Shown here: positions 1 to 7,389 of the stretch, in pieces
Position numbering within the stretch: the stretch's first letter is position 1
Layout of the letters: each line of letters opens with the position of its first letter
DNA from: Legionella sp. km772
Lineage (GTDB): Bacteria > Pseudomonadota > Gammaproteobacteria > Legionellales > Legionellaceae
Assembly: GCF_003989735.1 (NCBI RefSeq)
Contig: NZ_RZGQ01000009.1
Location: 1-42,226 of the forward strand
Length of the DNA stretch: 42,226 nt
Reading direction: 5' to 3'
Program-made: the position numbers and the translations under genes
The notes under the pieces: generated by a model
Seen by the model: only the letters and a program-made list of their open reading frames with translations
Told to the model about the DNA's origin: nothing
Databases searched by the model: none

Positions 1-36
1 TTTGATTTTTTTGATGCAGTGTAATAATTTCGCTTT

Positions 37-696
37 TTGGTCATTCTATTCCCCTCTTATATTAGAAGAATAGCTCTTAAAAATACCTTTTTTTCGTCTA
101 AAAATCCGCGCCTATATCATAGTTCTGATATAAATGATCTCATTAAAAAAAATCATCTTAAATTTGAGGCAAATATTCTTAAGGCCTTTTCAGTAAAAAT
201 CGATTCAACGATCATAGATGATGAAATTGATTTTATTTCTAATCTCAGAAATAGTTTATTTCACTATCAAGGTGAATTTGATACAAGGATTATTACTGAT
301 ATTTTGAAAGCATTTATATTTATAAATATTTTACTTCCTGAGAAGTTGTGTATGGCCAATGTCTTAGTGCAAAAAGAAGACTTCATTGCCTTATTAAAAA
401 CAGACTCTCTTCAATTCACGGGTATTTTGGCTAATGTTAATGAAATTATGGTTCATAAGGATAATTATTTTGATATTAATATTGGGGAAGATAAGATATG
501 TAATGAGTGTGGTTATGAGTCTTTAGTTTCATTGGAAAGTGACAAGGGTCATTGTTATCTTTGTTTGCTTTGCTCCCACCATGATTTTTTTCAAAAATGC
601 TTTGACTGTGGCATAGAGCAACCAGAAGAGCATATGGCTCATTTAGATAAGGATATATTTTTATGTGAATCTTGTTATGACTATAAGTTTCATTAA
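37..696 (+). CDS. HEPN-like protein with C-terminal zinc ribbons, possibly 5'-truncated
   Basis: The frame encodes 219 residues and I do not recognise a named family. Residues 71-76 read RNSLFH, which fits the R-x(4-6)-H motif of HEPN ribonuclease-like domains and sits in a predicted helical region. From about residue 154 to the end there are many Cys and His pairs (ICNEC, CYLC, CFDC, CESC) that look like two zinc ribbons. The only early start is TTG at 37, in-frame stops lie at 22-27, and the next Met is at residue 106. Another frame is open from base 2 to about 73, so the gene may be frameshifted or decayed at its 5' end. The stretch is very AT-rich, unlike the core genes. A HEPN domain suggests RNA cleavage or a defence role, but that is inference. 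Confidence 0.5.
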   Translation: MVILFPSYIRRIALKNTFFSSKNPRLYHSSDINDLIKKNHLKFEANILKAFSVKIDSTIIDDEIDFISNLRNSLFHYQGEFDTRIITDILKAFIFINILLPEKLCMANVLVQKEDFIALLKTDSLQFTGILANVNEIMVHKDNYFDINIGEDKICNECGYESLVSLESDKGHCYLCLLCSHHDFFQKCFDCGIEQPEEHMAHLDKDIFLCESCYDYKFH

Positions 697-826
697 GAAA
701 AACTTTTTATCAAGAGTTGATTAGATTAATTGTTGTTTGTTGTGATTTGTTATTTCTAAGTGCCCCACCAATGCCCCACGGTGAGTTTGATGTGATTTTT
801 GATTCCGCCAAAACCCAGGCTAGGAT

Positions 827-835
827 TGGCTCCCC
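827..835. other. Proposed left attachment core (attL)
   Basis: TGGCTCCCC here repeats the 3' end of the tRNA-Asn gene (9663-9671) in the same orientation. Nine bases alone could be chance. The reading frame entering the repeat on the right continues in frame into sequence just after this copy, which supports it as the other end of the element. Confidence 0.55.
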
Positions 836-934
836 CTCGTGGACGATCTTAGAACTTTTTTCATGGCTCCATCAAGTGAAATTATTAAATATTTTGGTTG
901 GGGGAATAAAGCTCAAAACATGGTTTTTCAATAA
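836..934 (+). pseudogene. Displaced 3' end of the serine recombinase gene
   Basis: If the element is circularised by crossover at TGGCTCCCC, the recombinase frame (codon 504 begins at 9663) continues here for 32 more codons. The first residues are LVDDLRTFFMAPSSEIIKYF and the frame ends at a TAA at 932-934. In the linear chromosome this piece has no start, and a stop at 821-823 closes the frame just upstream. The restored protein would have 538 residues instead of 512. This is inference from the frame and has not been compared with homologues. Confidence 0.55.
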
Positions 935-954
935 AATCATGAGAATTTCTGATT

Positions 955-985
955 AGTTCACCTAAAGCGCCTAAAGTAACTAAAC
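955..985 (-). repeat. Iteron cluster, left copy (three 9-base units, minus orientation)
   Basis: Read on the minus strand the segment is three tandem 9-base units, GTTTAGTTA, CTTTAGGCG and CTTTAGGTG, followed by AACT. The 22 bases at the AACT end match the right-hand cluster at 8131-8152 at 19 positions, in inverted orientation. Its role is unknown; candidates are recombinase arm sites or an operator. Confidence 0.65.
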
Positions 986-1006
986 TTTCGAGGTTAAAAG
1001 TATTAT

Positions 1007-1504
1007 TTACCACCTCTCAGAGGGTGCTTGATTGGTGAAGTATTCGGTTAATCGTCTTTTTGTTCCTGGACTTGTCATTTCAGGCAGAGCTGTATAATCA
1101 AACCATCCAGTATTCTCAATTTCTGGAGAGAAGGTTTTAGTAAGGGAAAACTTTTTAACAACGTATACCACTGGATAATCGTTTACTTTTAAATAATAGT
1201 GATGATAAATCCCGAACAGTATAGGGTTTTCTAAAGTGGTTAATCCAACTTCTTCTTTTAATTCTCTTAAAAGAGCGGCTTTGATTGATTCTCCTTTCTT
1301 TACGCCACCCCCTGGAATATACCAATGGGGTTGGTAAGTATGCTTCACCAATAATACTTGGTTATTTTCATTGAGAATAATAGCTCGAGCCCCTAAAGTT
1401 GATATACCGAGCCAACATTGGCACTTACGTAGAATGCGGGTTGCTATTTGATAGAGTGGGGTAACATTCATAGTGTATAGCTCATTTTCCCTGTTTTTAG
1501 TCAA
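1007..1504 (-). CDS. Nudix hydrolase
   Basis: The 165-residue protein has a full Nudix box beginning GGGVKKGES and ending RELKEEVG, which fits the metal-binding consensus GX5EX7REUXEEXGU. It would hydrolyse a nucleoside diphosphate linked to another group; the substrate cannot be read from sequence. The ATG at 1504 overlaps the end of the upstream Nudix gene by 8 bases, so translation is probably coupled. A second start at Met-12 is possible. It is the last gene of a three-gene minus-strand cassette inside the integrated element, after HAD and another Nudix gene. Confidence 0.88.
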   Translation of the reverse strand: MTKNRENELYTMNVTPLYQIATRILRKCQCWLGISTLGARAIILNENNQVLLVKHTYQPHWYIPGGGVKKGESIKAALLRELKEEVGLTTLENPILFGIYHHYYLKVNDYPVVYVVKKFSLTKTFSPEIENTGWFDYTALPEMTSPGTKRRLTEYFTNQAPSERW

Positions 1505-2117
1505 ACTGCGTAAATTGTGGATTAATTACTAGATCATACAGCCGAGCCAGCTGTTTTGTAGTAACCCGATGTGTTGAGAGTGGCGGGAGACTATTTAAAT
1601 CAAAAAAACACAGTTCTGAAATCTCTAAATTCTCAGTTGGTTCGCCAGAAATTATTTCACAGTAAAAAAAGCACTTATATGCATGAGGCCATTGTGGTGG
1701 GTGATCATGCTTAAGTTTATCCCACAAAGCTAGCAATTTGATTGCGGAAACATTATAACCTGTTTCTTCTCTGGTTTCTCTTATGACAGCCTCAGACGGA
1801 GATTCATTAACATCAGCCCATCCCCCAGGTAAAGTCCATAAATTATCAGATCGTTCTTTTACAAGTAATAGTTTATTCTCTTTGAGAATGAATGATCTGA
1901 CATCAATTTTGGGAGTTGCATAACCTTTTTCTAATGAAAATATATTGACGATGTCGCTTAATTGATTTTCTGAACAATGCGCTGCCAGTTCAGCAATAAT
2001 TTCCTTAAGCCGAAAATATCTTTCTTTATCAAATTCATTGTTAGAGTATGTGAGTCCAGACTGTGCGATTGCTTGAATTTCAGAAATCCATTTAAGCCAG
2101 TTAATGCTATTCGTCAT
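1497..2117 (-). CDS. Nudix hydrolase with N-terminal Nudix_N domain
   Basis: From the ATG at 2117 the protein has about 206 residues. The first ~65 residues (WLKWISEIQAIAQSGLTYS and on) look like the Nudix_N domain found before some MutT-like hydrolases, including the CDP-choline pyrophosphatase type. The Nudix box runs from GGWADVNES to RETREETGY. I prefer 2117 over 2132 because a purine-rich GGGG lies about 10 bases upstream and the start then overlaps the HAD stop by 11 bases. It is the middle gene of the HAD-Nudix-Nudix cassette. CDP-choline or a related compound is a possible substrate by family, not proven. Confidence 0.85.
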   Translation of the reverse strand: MTNSINWLKWISEIQAIAQSGLTYSNNEFDKERYFRLKEIIAELAAHCSENQLSDIVNIFSLEKGYATPKIDVRSFILKENKLLLVKERSDNLWTLPGGWADVNESPSEAVIRETREETGYNVSAIKLLALWDKLKHDHPPQWPHAYKCFFYCEIISGEPTENLEISELCFFDLNSLPPLSTHRVTTKQLARLYDLVINPQFTQFD

Positions 2118-2733
2118 GAATATTGACCCCAAGCCGCCCCAACTCTTCTAAACAAGAGATAGAATCCGAAAATAAAATCGTATGTAAACCAAATGAGGCA
2201 GCTGCCATAGTATTAGGTAGATGATCATCAATAAACACCGTTTCATTAGGTAAGAGATTGTTTTTTTGTATTGTATAATCAAAAATTTCTTTATTAGGTT
2301 TCATTAAACCAATGTGAGCGGAGACGGTTGTATGAGTAAAATATTTCCAAAAATCATATCTATTTTGTAGATGGACAACAATTTCTTTTACATTGTCTGT
2401 CAAAGCAAATAGACGATAACCATTTTTGTGGAGTATTTTTATAATATTCGTAGTGCCTGGTATCAGTTCTTGAGTCAATTTTATATGATCAAAAAGAATG
2501 TCTGCACTTTTTTGATCCAGCAAATCAATTTTAGAAATAAATTTTAATTTAGCATCCTCTTCACTTATGTGTCCTAAATTCAGCTTTATCCAAGTATCAC
2601 TTTTGAATATTTCCTCAATAAAAAATTGATGCTGATGAGAATTATACTCAGGAAATGTTTTTTCAACTATGTGTGTTGGCGACCAACGAACAATGACATT
2701 TCCAACATCAAAAATAACATTCTTAATTTTCAT
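2107..2733 (-). CDS. HAD-superfamily phosphatase, YihX-like
   Basis: The 208-residue protein starts KNVIFDVGNVIV, with Asp-9 as the predicted nucleophile and Gly at +2, as in YihX-type sugar-phosphate phosphatases. Motif II is FALTDN, motif III is a Lys in GLMKPNKEIF, and motif IV is VFIDDHLPN. A helical cap follows motif I. It opens the minus-strand cassette with two Nudix hydrolases. A plausible joint task is hydrolysis of a nucleotide compound followed by dephosphorylation of the product; this is inference from gene order. Confidence 0.85.
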   Translation of the reverse strand: MKIKNVIFDVGNVIVRWSPTHIVEKTFPEYNSHQHQFFIEEIFKSDTWIKLNLGHISEEDAKLKFISKIDLLDQKSADILFDHIKLTQELIPGTTNIIKILHKNGYRLFALTDNVKEIVVHLQNRYDFWKYFTHTTVSAHIGLMKPNKEIFDYTIQKNNLLPNETVFIDDHLPNTMAAASFGLHTILFSDSISCLEELGRLGVNIHDE

Positions 2734-2829
2734 TTTGTTTCACTTGATAAGATTAAAGGATAAAGCCCAATGTGACCGAATTTATCATGATCCCTTGCAA
2801 AAGCAAAAAGTATTTCATTCAATGATACG

Positions 2830-2847
2830 TATTGTTTACTAAACAGT
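2830..2847. promoter_or_regulatory. Palindromic operator, copy 1, between the HAD cassette and the XRE repressor
   Basis: TATTGTTTACTAAACAGT contains the palindrome TGTTTACTAAACA (2833-2845). The same 18 bases occur inverted at 3952-3969, in front of another element gene. This copy lies 62 bases upstream of the XRE start and in the divergent control region of the Nudix/HAD cassette. It is best read as the binding site of the XRE protein, controlling its own gene and perhaps the cassette. Confidence 0.7.
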
Positions 2848-2908
2848 TTACAAAATAATTTTTTGAGCGGATAATCAGATCCTGTTAGATAGGGAGGATG
2901 ATCAACAA

Positions 2909-3256
2909 ATGACCTTTGGAGATACATTGAGGGAAGCGAGGATGCGGGAAAAAATCACATTAAGAAAATTTGCAGAAATGGTTGGTGTAAGCCCAACTTA
3001 TATTTCGCAAGTGGAACGAGATGAGCATGATCCTCCTTCTGTAGAGCGGATAGAAAAAATAGCGCAGATACTAAAGTTAGACGTTGATGAAATGATTGCT
3101 TTGGCAAAACGCATACCTACTAGCTTAGGGGATGCATTAAATAAACATCCTAAGCAGGTCGCAGATTTTTTAAGGCTTGCACCAAAGCTCACAAAAGAAC
3201 AGATGGATAAATTATTAACTAAAGGAAATGATTTTTTAAAGGACGATGAATCATGA
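2909..3256 (+). CDS. XRE-family repressor of the element
   Basis: The 115-residue protein has an N-terminal helix-turn-helix of the Cro/C1 type (residues ~6-60: LREARMREKITLRKFAEMVG then VSPTYISQVERDEHDPPS). The C-terminal part is a short helical tail. It overlaps the following ImmA-type protease gene by ATGA. Such XRE/ImmA pairs (for example ImmR/ImmA of ICEBs1) control mobile elements: the protease cuts the repressor on a stress signal. An 18-base operator lies just upstream and again at 3952. A GGGAGGA ribosome binding site lies about 10 bases before the ATG. Confidence 0.88.
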   Translation: MTFGDTLREARMREKITLRKFAEMVGVSPTYISQVERDEHDPPSVERIEKIAQILKLDVDEMIALAKRIPTSLGDALNKHPKQVADFLRLAPKLTKEQMDKLLTKGNDFLKDDES

Positions 3257-3930
3257 TAGTACCCTTCATAGCCAAGGAAAAAATTGAAGAAGAGGCCTCC
3301 CATCTACGGACTGAAGCTTATAAAGGACTCAACCTAACATCAGATGGACCTGTAGATATCGAATCAATCATTGAATGCTATCTTGGGTTATCTATTAGCA
3401 TAGCTAGTCTTGCTCCAGGAGTGTTAGGAGCACTTTATCTGGCAGAAAAACGAGTTGAAATAAACGAAGATATTTTGCCTGATAATGACAAACGATGTAC
3501 CGGCGTCTTTAATTTCACATTAGGACATGAAGGTGGTCATTATGTATTGCATGCCCCCTTGCTTGCAGCAAATGCTCAAAATGTCATTTGTCGAAAGAAT
3601 GAAGATTATTTAGATAGAGAATGGCAAGCTAATTTTTTTGCCTCTTCTCTGTTAATGCCGAGAGAGCCTTTTATCAAAGCATTTTATGAGCTTTATCCTG
3701 AAACCTTCTATCGTGATGCTGAAAGACTATTAATCAAATGTGCTGTTGATAAAAAATATTGCTACAAAATTAAATTAAAGAGAAAGGAACTTTCTACAGA
3801 CACAATCTTAGATGAAGTATTTGAAGGATTGGCTAAACAATTTGCCGTTTCCCCACGAGCCGCGGTGATTCGTTTAAAACATTTAGGATTATTAACATTT
3901 CGTGAAGATAATCAGCGAATAGCCTGTTAA
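3253..3930 (+). CDS. ImmA/IrrE-family metallopeptidase
   Basis: The 225-residue protein carries HEGGH (His-92, Glu-93, His-96), the HExxH zinc motif. The typical third-ligand block EWQANFFASSLLMP follows, with Glu-123. This is the ImmA/IrrE family, which cleaves a partner repressor. The ATG overlaps the XRE stop by four bases, so the two are translationally coupled and very likely partners. Residues after ~150 form a helical region that ends in a winged-helix-like segment (FAVSPRAAVIRLKHLGLL). Expected effect: derepression of the operators at 2830 and 3952. Confidence 0.88.
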   Translation: MIVPFIAKEKIEEEASHLRTEAYKGLNLTSDGPVDIESIIECYLGLSISIASLAPGVLGALYLAEKRVEINEDILPDNDKRCTGVFNFTLGHEGGHYVLHAPLLAANAQNVICRKNEDYLDREWQANFFASSLLMPREPFIKAFYELYPETFYRDAERLLIKCAVDKKYCYKIKLKRKELSTDTILDEVFEGLAKQFAVSPRAAVIRLKHLGLLTFREDNQRIAC

Positions 3931-3951
3931 ATTTTTTTATAAGGAATTTTT

Positions 3952-3969
3952 ACTGTTTAGTAAACAATA
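3952..3969. promoter_or_regulatory. Palindromic operator, copy 2, upstream of the small gene at 3983
   Basis: The minus strand reads the same 18 bases as 2830-2847, with the palindrome TGTTTAGTAAACA at 3954-3966 on the plus strand. It ends 13 bases before the ATG at 3983, so a bound repressor would block that promoter or leader and probably the downstream replication genes. Confidence 0.7.
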
Positions 3970-3982
3970 AAAGGTAATAAAC

Positions 3983-4171
3983 ATGAGCAACCATTCAAAC
4001 AGGACGCTTGAAAAAGCTCTAGAACAAATAGTGACGGAAGTAAAATCTGGTTTAAAACATGGATTTTTTGAATACCAGATTATTGGTGAAATAGTTAAAG
4101 AAAATAAGCGCAAAATTACCATAAAGACCGGAAAGAGTTACCAGTATCATATTCCTGAAGATGAGGTGTAA
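3983..4171 (+). CDS. Small conserved element protein of unknown function
   Basis: The 62-residue protein (MSNHSNRTLEKALEQIVTEV first) is mostly one amphipathic helix followed by a beta-rich end (KRKITIKTGKSYQYHIP). An AAAGG ribosome binding site sits 8 bases before the ATG. From memory, proteins of this shape recur beside primase genes in integrative elements, but no function is known to me. The operator at 3952-3969 lies directly upstream, so it appears to be the first gene under XRE control in the rightward direction. Confidence 0.6.
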   Translation: MSNHSNRTLEKALEQIVTEVKSGLKHGFFEYQIIGEIVKENKRKITIKTGKSYQYHIPEDEV

Positions 4172-4266
4172 CCAATCTGTTGACCTTTGCGATTAAGGCA
4201 ACAAATTTAGCAAGTAGCAACCAGCTATTGATGAGAGTTCAAGGCGGCGGTTGAGAGCGGACAAAC

Positions 4267-4464
4267 ATGTCTATCAGCCCTGAATTTCTGTTGCAAACCA
4301 AATCCGTTTGGCAAAAATGGTCTTCTACCCCACTCAATCAAGAAGATTGTCGAGTGATGGTTGACAATGCAGCAGGATTTTTTGGCGTACTGAATGAATG
4401 GCAAGCCGCGATAGGAAATAAAAATGATAAACTTCCAAACAGTAAATCAAGTGCTGTTAGCTAG
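4267..4464 (+). CDS. Small protein preceding the primase gene
   Basis: The 65-residue frame contains EDCRVMVDNAAGFFGVLNEW, a helical pattern I associate with small genes placed before primases on integrative elements. It overlaps the primase start by 41 bases in another frame, so its last 13 residues share DNA with the primase N-terminus. The ribosome binding site is weak. The 95 bases before it (4172-4266) hold a TTGACC hexamer at 4180 but no good -10. Function is unknown. Confidence 0.5.
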   Translation: MSISPEFLLQTKSVWQKWSSTPLNQEDCRVMVDNAAGFFGVLNEWQAAIGNKNDKLPNSKSSAVS

Positions 4465-5368
4465 ATTAGAACATCATGCGCGTACTTGGGTACCTCATGG
4501 TAAAGTTGTGGGCGGCAATTATATTGCTTTAAATCCTCGTCGAAATGATCAGTCTTTAGGATCATTTTGTTTGAACCTACAAAAAGGATTTTGGGTTGAT
4601 TACGCTACAGGTGATAGAGGAGGTGATCCAGTCAGCTATTTTGCCTATATCAATGCACTATCCCAATCTGAAGCAGGTAAAATATTATCAACTTCTACGG
4701 GTACTACAGTAACATATCAAATTCCTACGGTATTTAAGGCACCGAAAGTAAATACCAAGTCACAGAACCCCTATTGCCAACAGATTTGGAGAGAGGCGCA
4801 GTCTGCAAATGGCACATTGGTTGAAGATTATTTACACGGTAGAGGATTTAATTTAACTGTTCCCAAAACGCTTCGATTTCATCCGTCACTGTATCATGCG
4901 CCCTCTAAACAATTTTTCCCCTGTATGGTAGGTGCTATTCTTAAATGGCCTGATCAAAAATTAATGGGAATTCATCGAACCTATTTAGATCCGATTACTG
5001 CAAAAAAAGCCTCTGCTGATATTAATAAAATGATGTTAGGAAAGGCTTCTGGTGGTGCTGTTCGATTAAGTCCCTTATCTGAACTATTAATTATCGCAGA
5101 AGGAATTGAAAGCGCTTTAAGTGTGCTACAAGTTCAGCCTAACGCTACAGTTTGGGCTGCATTATCTGCTGGCGGTATTAAAAATTTATGCTTGCCTGAT
5201 GAGACTACTGTAAAAACCATCATTATCGCTGCAGACCATGACCCAACGGGAATAAAAGCAGCAATTCAGGCTGCTAATCTTTGGGTATTAATGGGACGAA
5301 AGGTAAAAATTGCTCTACCCCCTAAAGCCTGTGACTTTAACGACGTATTAATGGGGGTGGCATCATGA
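4424..5368 (+). CDS. Toprim-domain primase-like protein
   Basis: The 314-residue protein has an N-terminal segment resembling the DUF7146 or primase-type region (NYIALNPRRNDQSLGSFCLN, then GFWVDYATGDRGGDPVSYF). The C-terminal Toprim domain shows IIAEGIESALSVL (catalytic Glu) and IIIAADHDPTG (DxD). Such proteins pair with DUF3987 proteins on plasmids, satellites and integrative elements and probably prime element replication. It overlaps the next gene by four bases (ATGA). There is no CHC2-type zinc finger, so priming may need the partner. Confidence 0.85.
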   Translation: MINFQTVNQVLLARLEHHARTWVPHGKVVGGNYIALNPRRNDQSLGSFCLNLQKGFWVDYATGDRGGDPVSYFAYINALSQSEAGKILSTSTGTTVTYQIPTVFKAPKVNTKSQNPYCQQIWREAQSANGTLVEDYLHGRGFNLTVPKTLRFHPSLYHAPSKQFFPCMVGAILKWPDQKLMGIHRTYLDPITAKKASADINKMMLGKASGGAVRLSPLSELLIIAEGIESALSVLQVQPNATVWAALSAGGIKNLCLPDETTVKTIIIAADHDPTGIKAAIQAANLWVLMGRKVKIALPPKACDFNDVLMGVAS

Positions 5369-6879
5369 CTTTAGCCACTGCCGCTTTAAATGAATGTTTA
5401 GAACAAGCCTCTGAAATACAATATGATCCGCCTCGTTCATTGCGTCGCCCTACAGGAAATCCGACCGAATTTCCGATGGATGCATTACCTAATGTTCTAA
5501 GAAATTCTGTACTGGCTATCTATGACAAAACGCAAGCACCAATCGCTATCTGTGCTCAATCTGTTTTAGCTGCTGTTACTTTAGCGGCTCAAGGATTAGC
5601 TGATGTAAAACTCCCAATGGGTTTAGTGAAACCGATTTCCAATTATTTTATTACTATTGCAGAAAGTGGAGAGAGAAAAACGTCTACTGATAGTCTGGCA
5701 TTAGCGCCAATTCATTTATTTGAGGAACAATTAACTCAAAACTACATCATAGAAAAACATCAATGGGATATAGAGTATGCAGCATGGCAAGCACAACAAA
5801 CGCAAATCTTAAAGGATATGAAACGTTATTCTTCTCAAGAGGCCAAACAAGCCGCTTTAAGTGCCCTTTGCGCCCCCAAAGCACAACCATTATCTCCCAT
5901 GCTAACCTGCTCAGAACCGACGTTTGAAGGCTTATGCCGCTACCTGGTTCATGGACAACCGCGTATTGGCATTTTCTCCGCTGAAGGTGGCCAATTTATT
6001 GGCGGGCATGGCATGCGAGAAGAAAATAAATTAAAAACGGCCGCTGCATTTTCTGAATTATGGGATGGTACGGATATTAAACGTGTGCGTGGCGGTGATG
6101 GTGTTATTATCCTCCCTGGCCGTCGAGTGTGTATGCATTTAATGATTCAACCGGGTGTTGCACGTATTTTTTTAACGGATCAATTGCTTGCTGATCAGGG
6201 TGTATTATCAAGGGTTTTGGTTGCAGCACCCGCTAGTTTATCAGGTACAAGATTTTATAAGGAGCCTTCCCCAGAAAGTGATCAAAAACTCACACGCTAC
6301 AATCAATTAATTCATGACTTGTTAGCAGCACCAATGCCTTTAAAAGCCGACACAAAAAATGAGCTATCGCCACGAGTCATAGCATTATCTCCAGAGGCCA
6401 AAGTGAAATGGGTTGATTATGCAAATTTTGTGGAAGCAGAATTACTGCCAGGTAGACAATATGAATTAATTAAAGGGCTGGCTAACAAACTAGGAGAGCA
6501 TGCTGCGCGCTTGGCAACAGTCTTAGTGGTTACCCAAGATCCGCTTGCCGCTGAAGTAAATAGTATAAATATGGAAAATGGTATCGCAATAGCAAAATAT
6601 TATGCCTCCGAAGCGGTAAGAATGTGTGAGGAGGGTAATGTTGATAAGCAAATCCTGCTCGCAGAACGCTTATTACATTGGATGCATCAAAGTTGGGAAC
6701 ATAATTGTATTTCTTTACCGGATGTTTACCAGCGGGGGCTTTCAATCGTTAACAGTAAAAAGAAGGCTATTCCATTAATTGAATTGCTTGAAGAACACGG
6801 TTGGCTGGTCCGAATTCAAGAAGGACAAATCTTAGAAGGAAAATTTCGTCGTGACGTTTGGCGCATTATACGCGGCTAA
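5365..6879 (+). CDS. DUF3987-family (YfjI-like) protein
   Basis: The 504-residue protein matches the DUF3987 pattern. It has a degenerate P-loop-like ESGERKTSTDS at ~105-115, then a long helical insert, then a central block IGIFSAEGGQFIGGHGM. The helical C-terminus resembles a winged helix (LLEEHGWLVRIQEGQ). Members are considered replication-associated NTPase-like proteins of mobile elements. It follows the Toprim gene with a four-base overlap, so the two form a replication module. The exact enzymatic role is not established. Confidence 0.82.
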   Translation: MTLATAALNECLEQASEIQYDPPRSLRRPTGNPTEFPMDALPNVLRNSVLAIYDKTQAPIAICAQSVLAAVTLAAQGLADVKLPMGLVKPISNYFITIAESGERKTSTDSLALAPIHLFEEQLTQNYIIEKHQWDIEYAAWQAQQTQILKDMKRYSSQEAKQAALSALCAPKAQPLSPMLTCSEPTFEGLCRYLVHGQPRIGIFSAEGGQFIGGHGMREENKLKTAAAFSELWDGTDIKRVRGGDGVIILPGRRVCMHLMIQPGVARIFLTDQLLADQGVLSRVLVAAPASLSGTRFYKEPSPESDQKLTRYNQLIHDLLAAPMPLKADTKNELSPRVIALSPEAKVKWVDYANFVEAELLPGRQYELIKGLANKLGEHAARLATVLVVTQDPLAAEVNSINMENGIAIAKYYASEAVRMCEEGNVDKQILLAERLLHWMHQSWEHNCISLPDVYQRGLSIVNSKKKAIPLIELLEEHGWLVRIQEGQILEGKFRRDVWRIIRG

Positions 6880-6913
6880 GACGATACCATTCATTAACCT
6901 AGAAGGAGTATTT

Positions 6914-7339
6914 ATGAGCCAAAATCTTGACATAGTCAAAGCAAATAATTATGAACTCTCAGCATTTAACGCAACCAAGCATGGTATTTTATCCCGCTAT
7001 ATGGTTTTACCCTGGGAAAGTACAGAAGAGTATAGTGCACTGTTAGATTCGCTACATGCTGATCTGAAGCCTCAGACGCTCATTGCCAGCCATTTGATTG
7101 AAGAAATGGCTGGTGTCATCTGGAGAAAGAAGCGACTTAAAAAAGCCGAGCAAACCATTTACATTGAGCAAGATAAAGACTCCTTTTCATCACATGATGT
7201 GAAACAAAACCTTGCCAAAGAATACACACTGTTACCTTTAATGCGTTATGAAATTCATTTAGACAGGAAATTTGAGAGAATTTTGAGTGTTTATTACAAG
7301 TTGAAGGAATTGGAGGCTTTGCCTAATCAGCAAATTTAG
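6914..7339 (+). CDS. Hypothetical mobile-element protein (141 residues)
   Basis: I chose the ATG at 6914 because AAGGAG lies 6 bases upstream; the upstream frame overlapping the DUF3987 gene has no such site. The N-terminus contains NATKHGILSRYMVLPWES, a phrase typical of small helical proteins found in mobile elements, and the rest is charged helices (residues 55-140). No catalytic motif is visible. It lies between the replication module and the toxin-antitoxin pair. Confidence 0.65.
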   Translation: MSQNLDIVKANNYELSAFNATKHGILSRYMVLPWESTEEYSALLDSLHADLKPQTLIASHLIEEMAGVIWRKKRLKKAEQTIYIEQDKDSFSSHDVKQNLAKEYTLLPLMRYEIHLDRKFERILSVYYKLKELEALPNQQI

Positions 7340-7346
7340 GTTTAGG

Positions 7347-7374
7347 TTGAAAAAGTACCACAAAGTGGTATACT
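7347..7374 (+). promoter_or_regulatory. Toxin-antitoxin promoter with overlapping palindromic operator
   Basis: TTGAAA at 7347-7352 and TATACT at 7369-7374 are separated by 16 bases. The spacer and -10 contain the inverted repeat TACCAC-AAA-GTGGTA (7356-7370). This is the expected layout for autorepression by the downstream XRE antitoxin. AGAGG lies 6 bases before the toxin ATG at 7390. Confidence 0.8.
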
Positions 7375-7389
7375 AATAAGAGGTACAGT

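Larger units (their letters stand above)
697..1006. other. 310-base stretch without an intact gene; left edge of the integrated element
   Basis: No convincing start or ribosome binding site is present. It holds a direct repeat TGCCCCAC at 761-768 and 772-779, the proposed left attachment core at 827-835, a displaced recombinase 3' end at 836-934, and an iteron cluster at 955-985. The stretch separates the plus-strand HEPN-like frame from the 3' end of the minus-strand Nudix operon. Confidence 0.6.

Noticed and set aside
717-956. 79-residue open frame at the left end of the element
   Set aside because: Starts at TTG, has no ribosome binding site and no family pattern, and crosses the proposed attL. 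A different frame in the same DNA makes better sense as the recombinase 3' end.
2730-2927. 65-residue minus-strand frame upstream of the HAD gene
   Set aside because: It starts inside the XRE gene on the other strand and runs across the 18-base operator. The ATGA overlap with the HAD gene is attractive, but there is no domain, so it is more likely leader DNA or a remnant.
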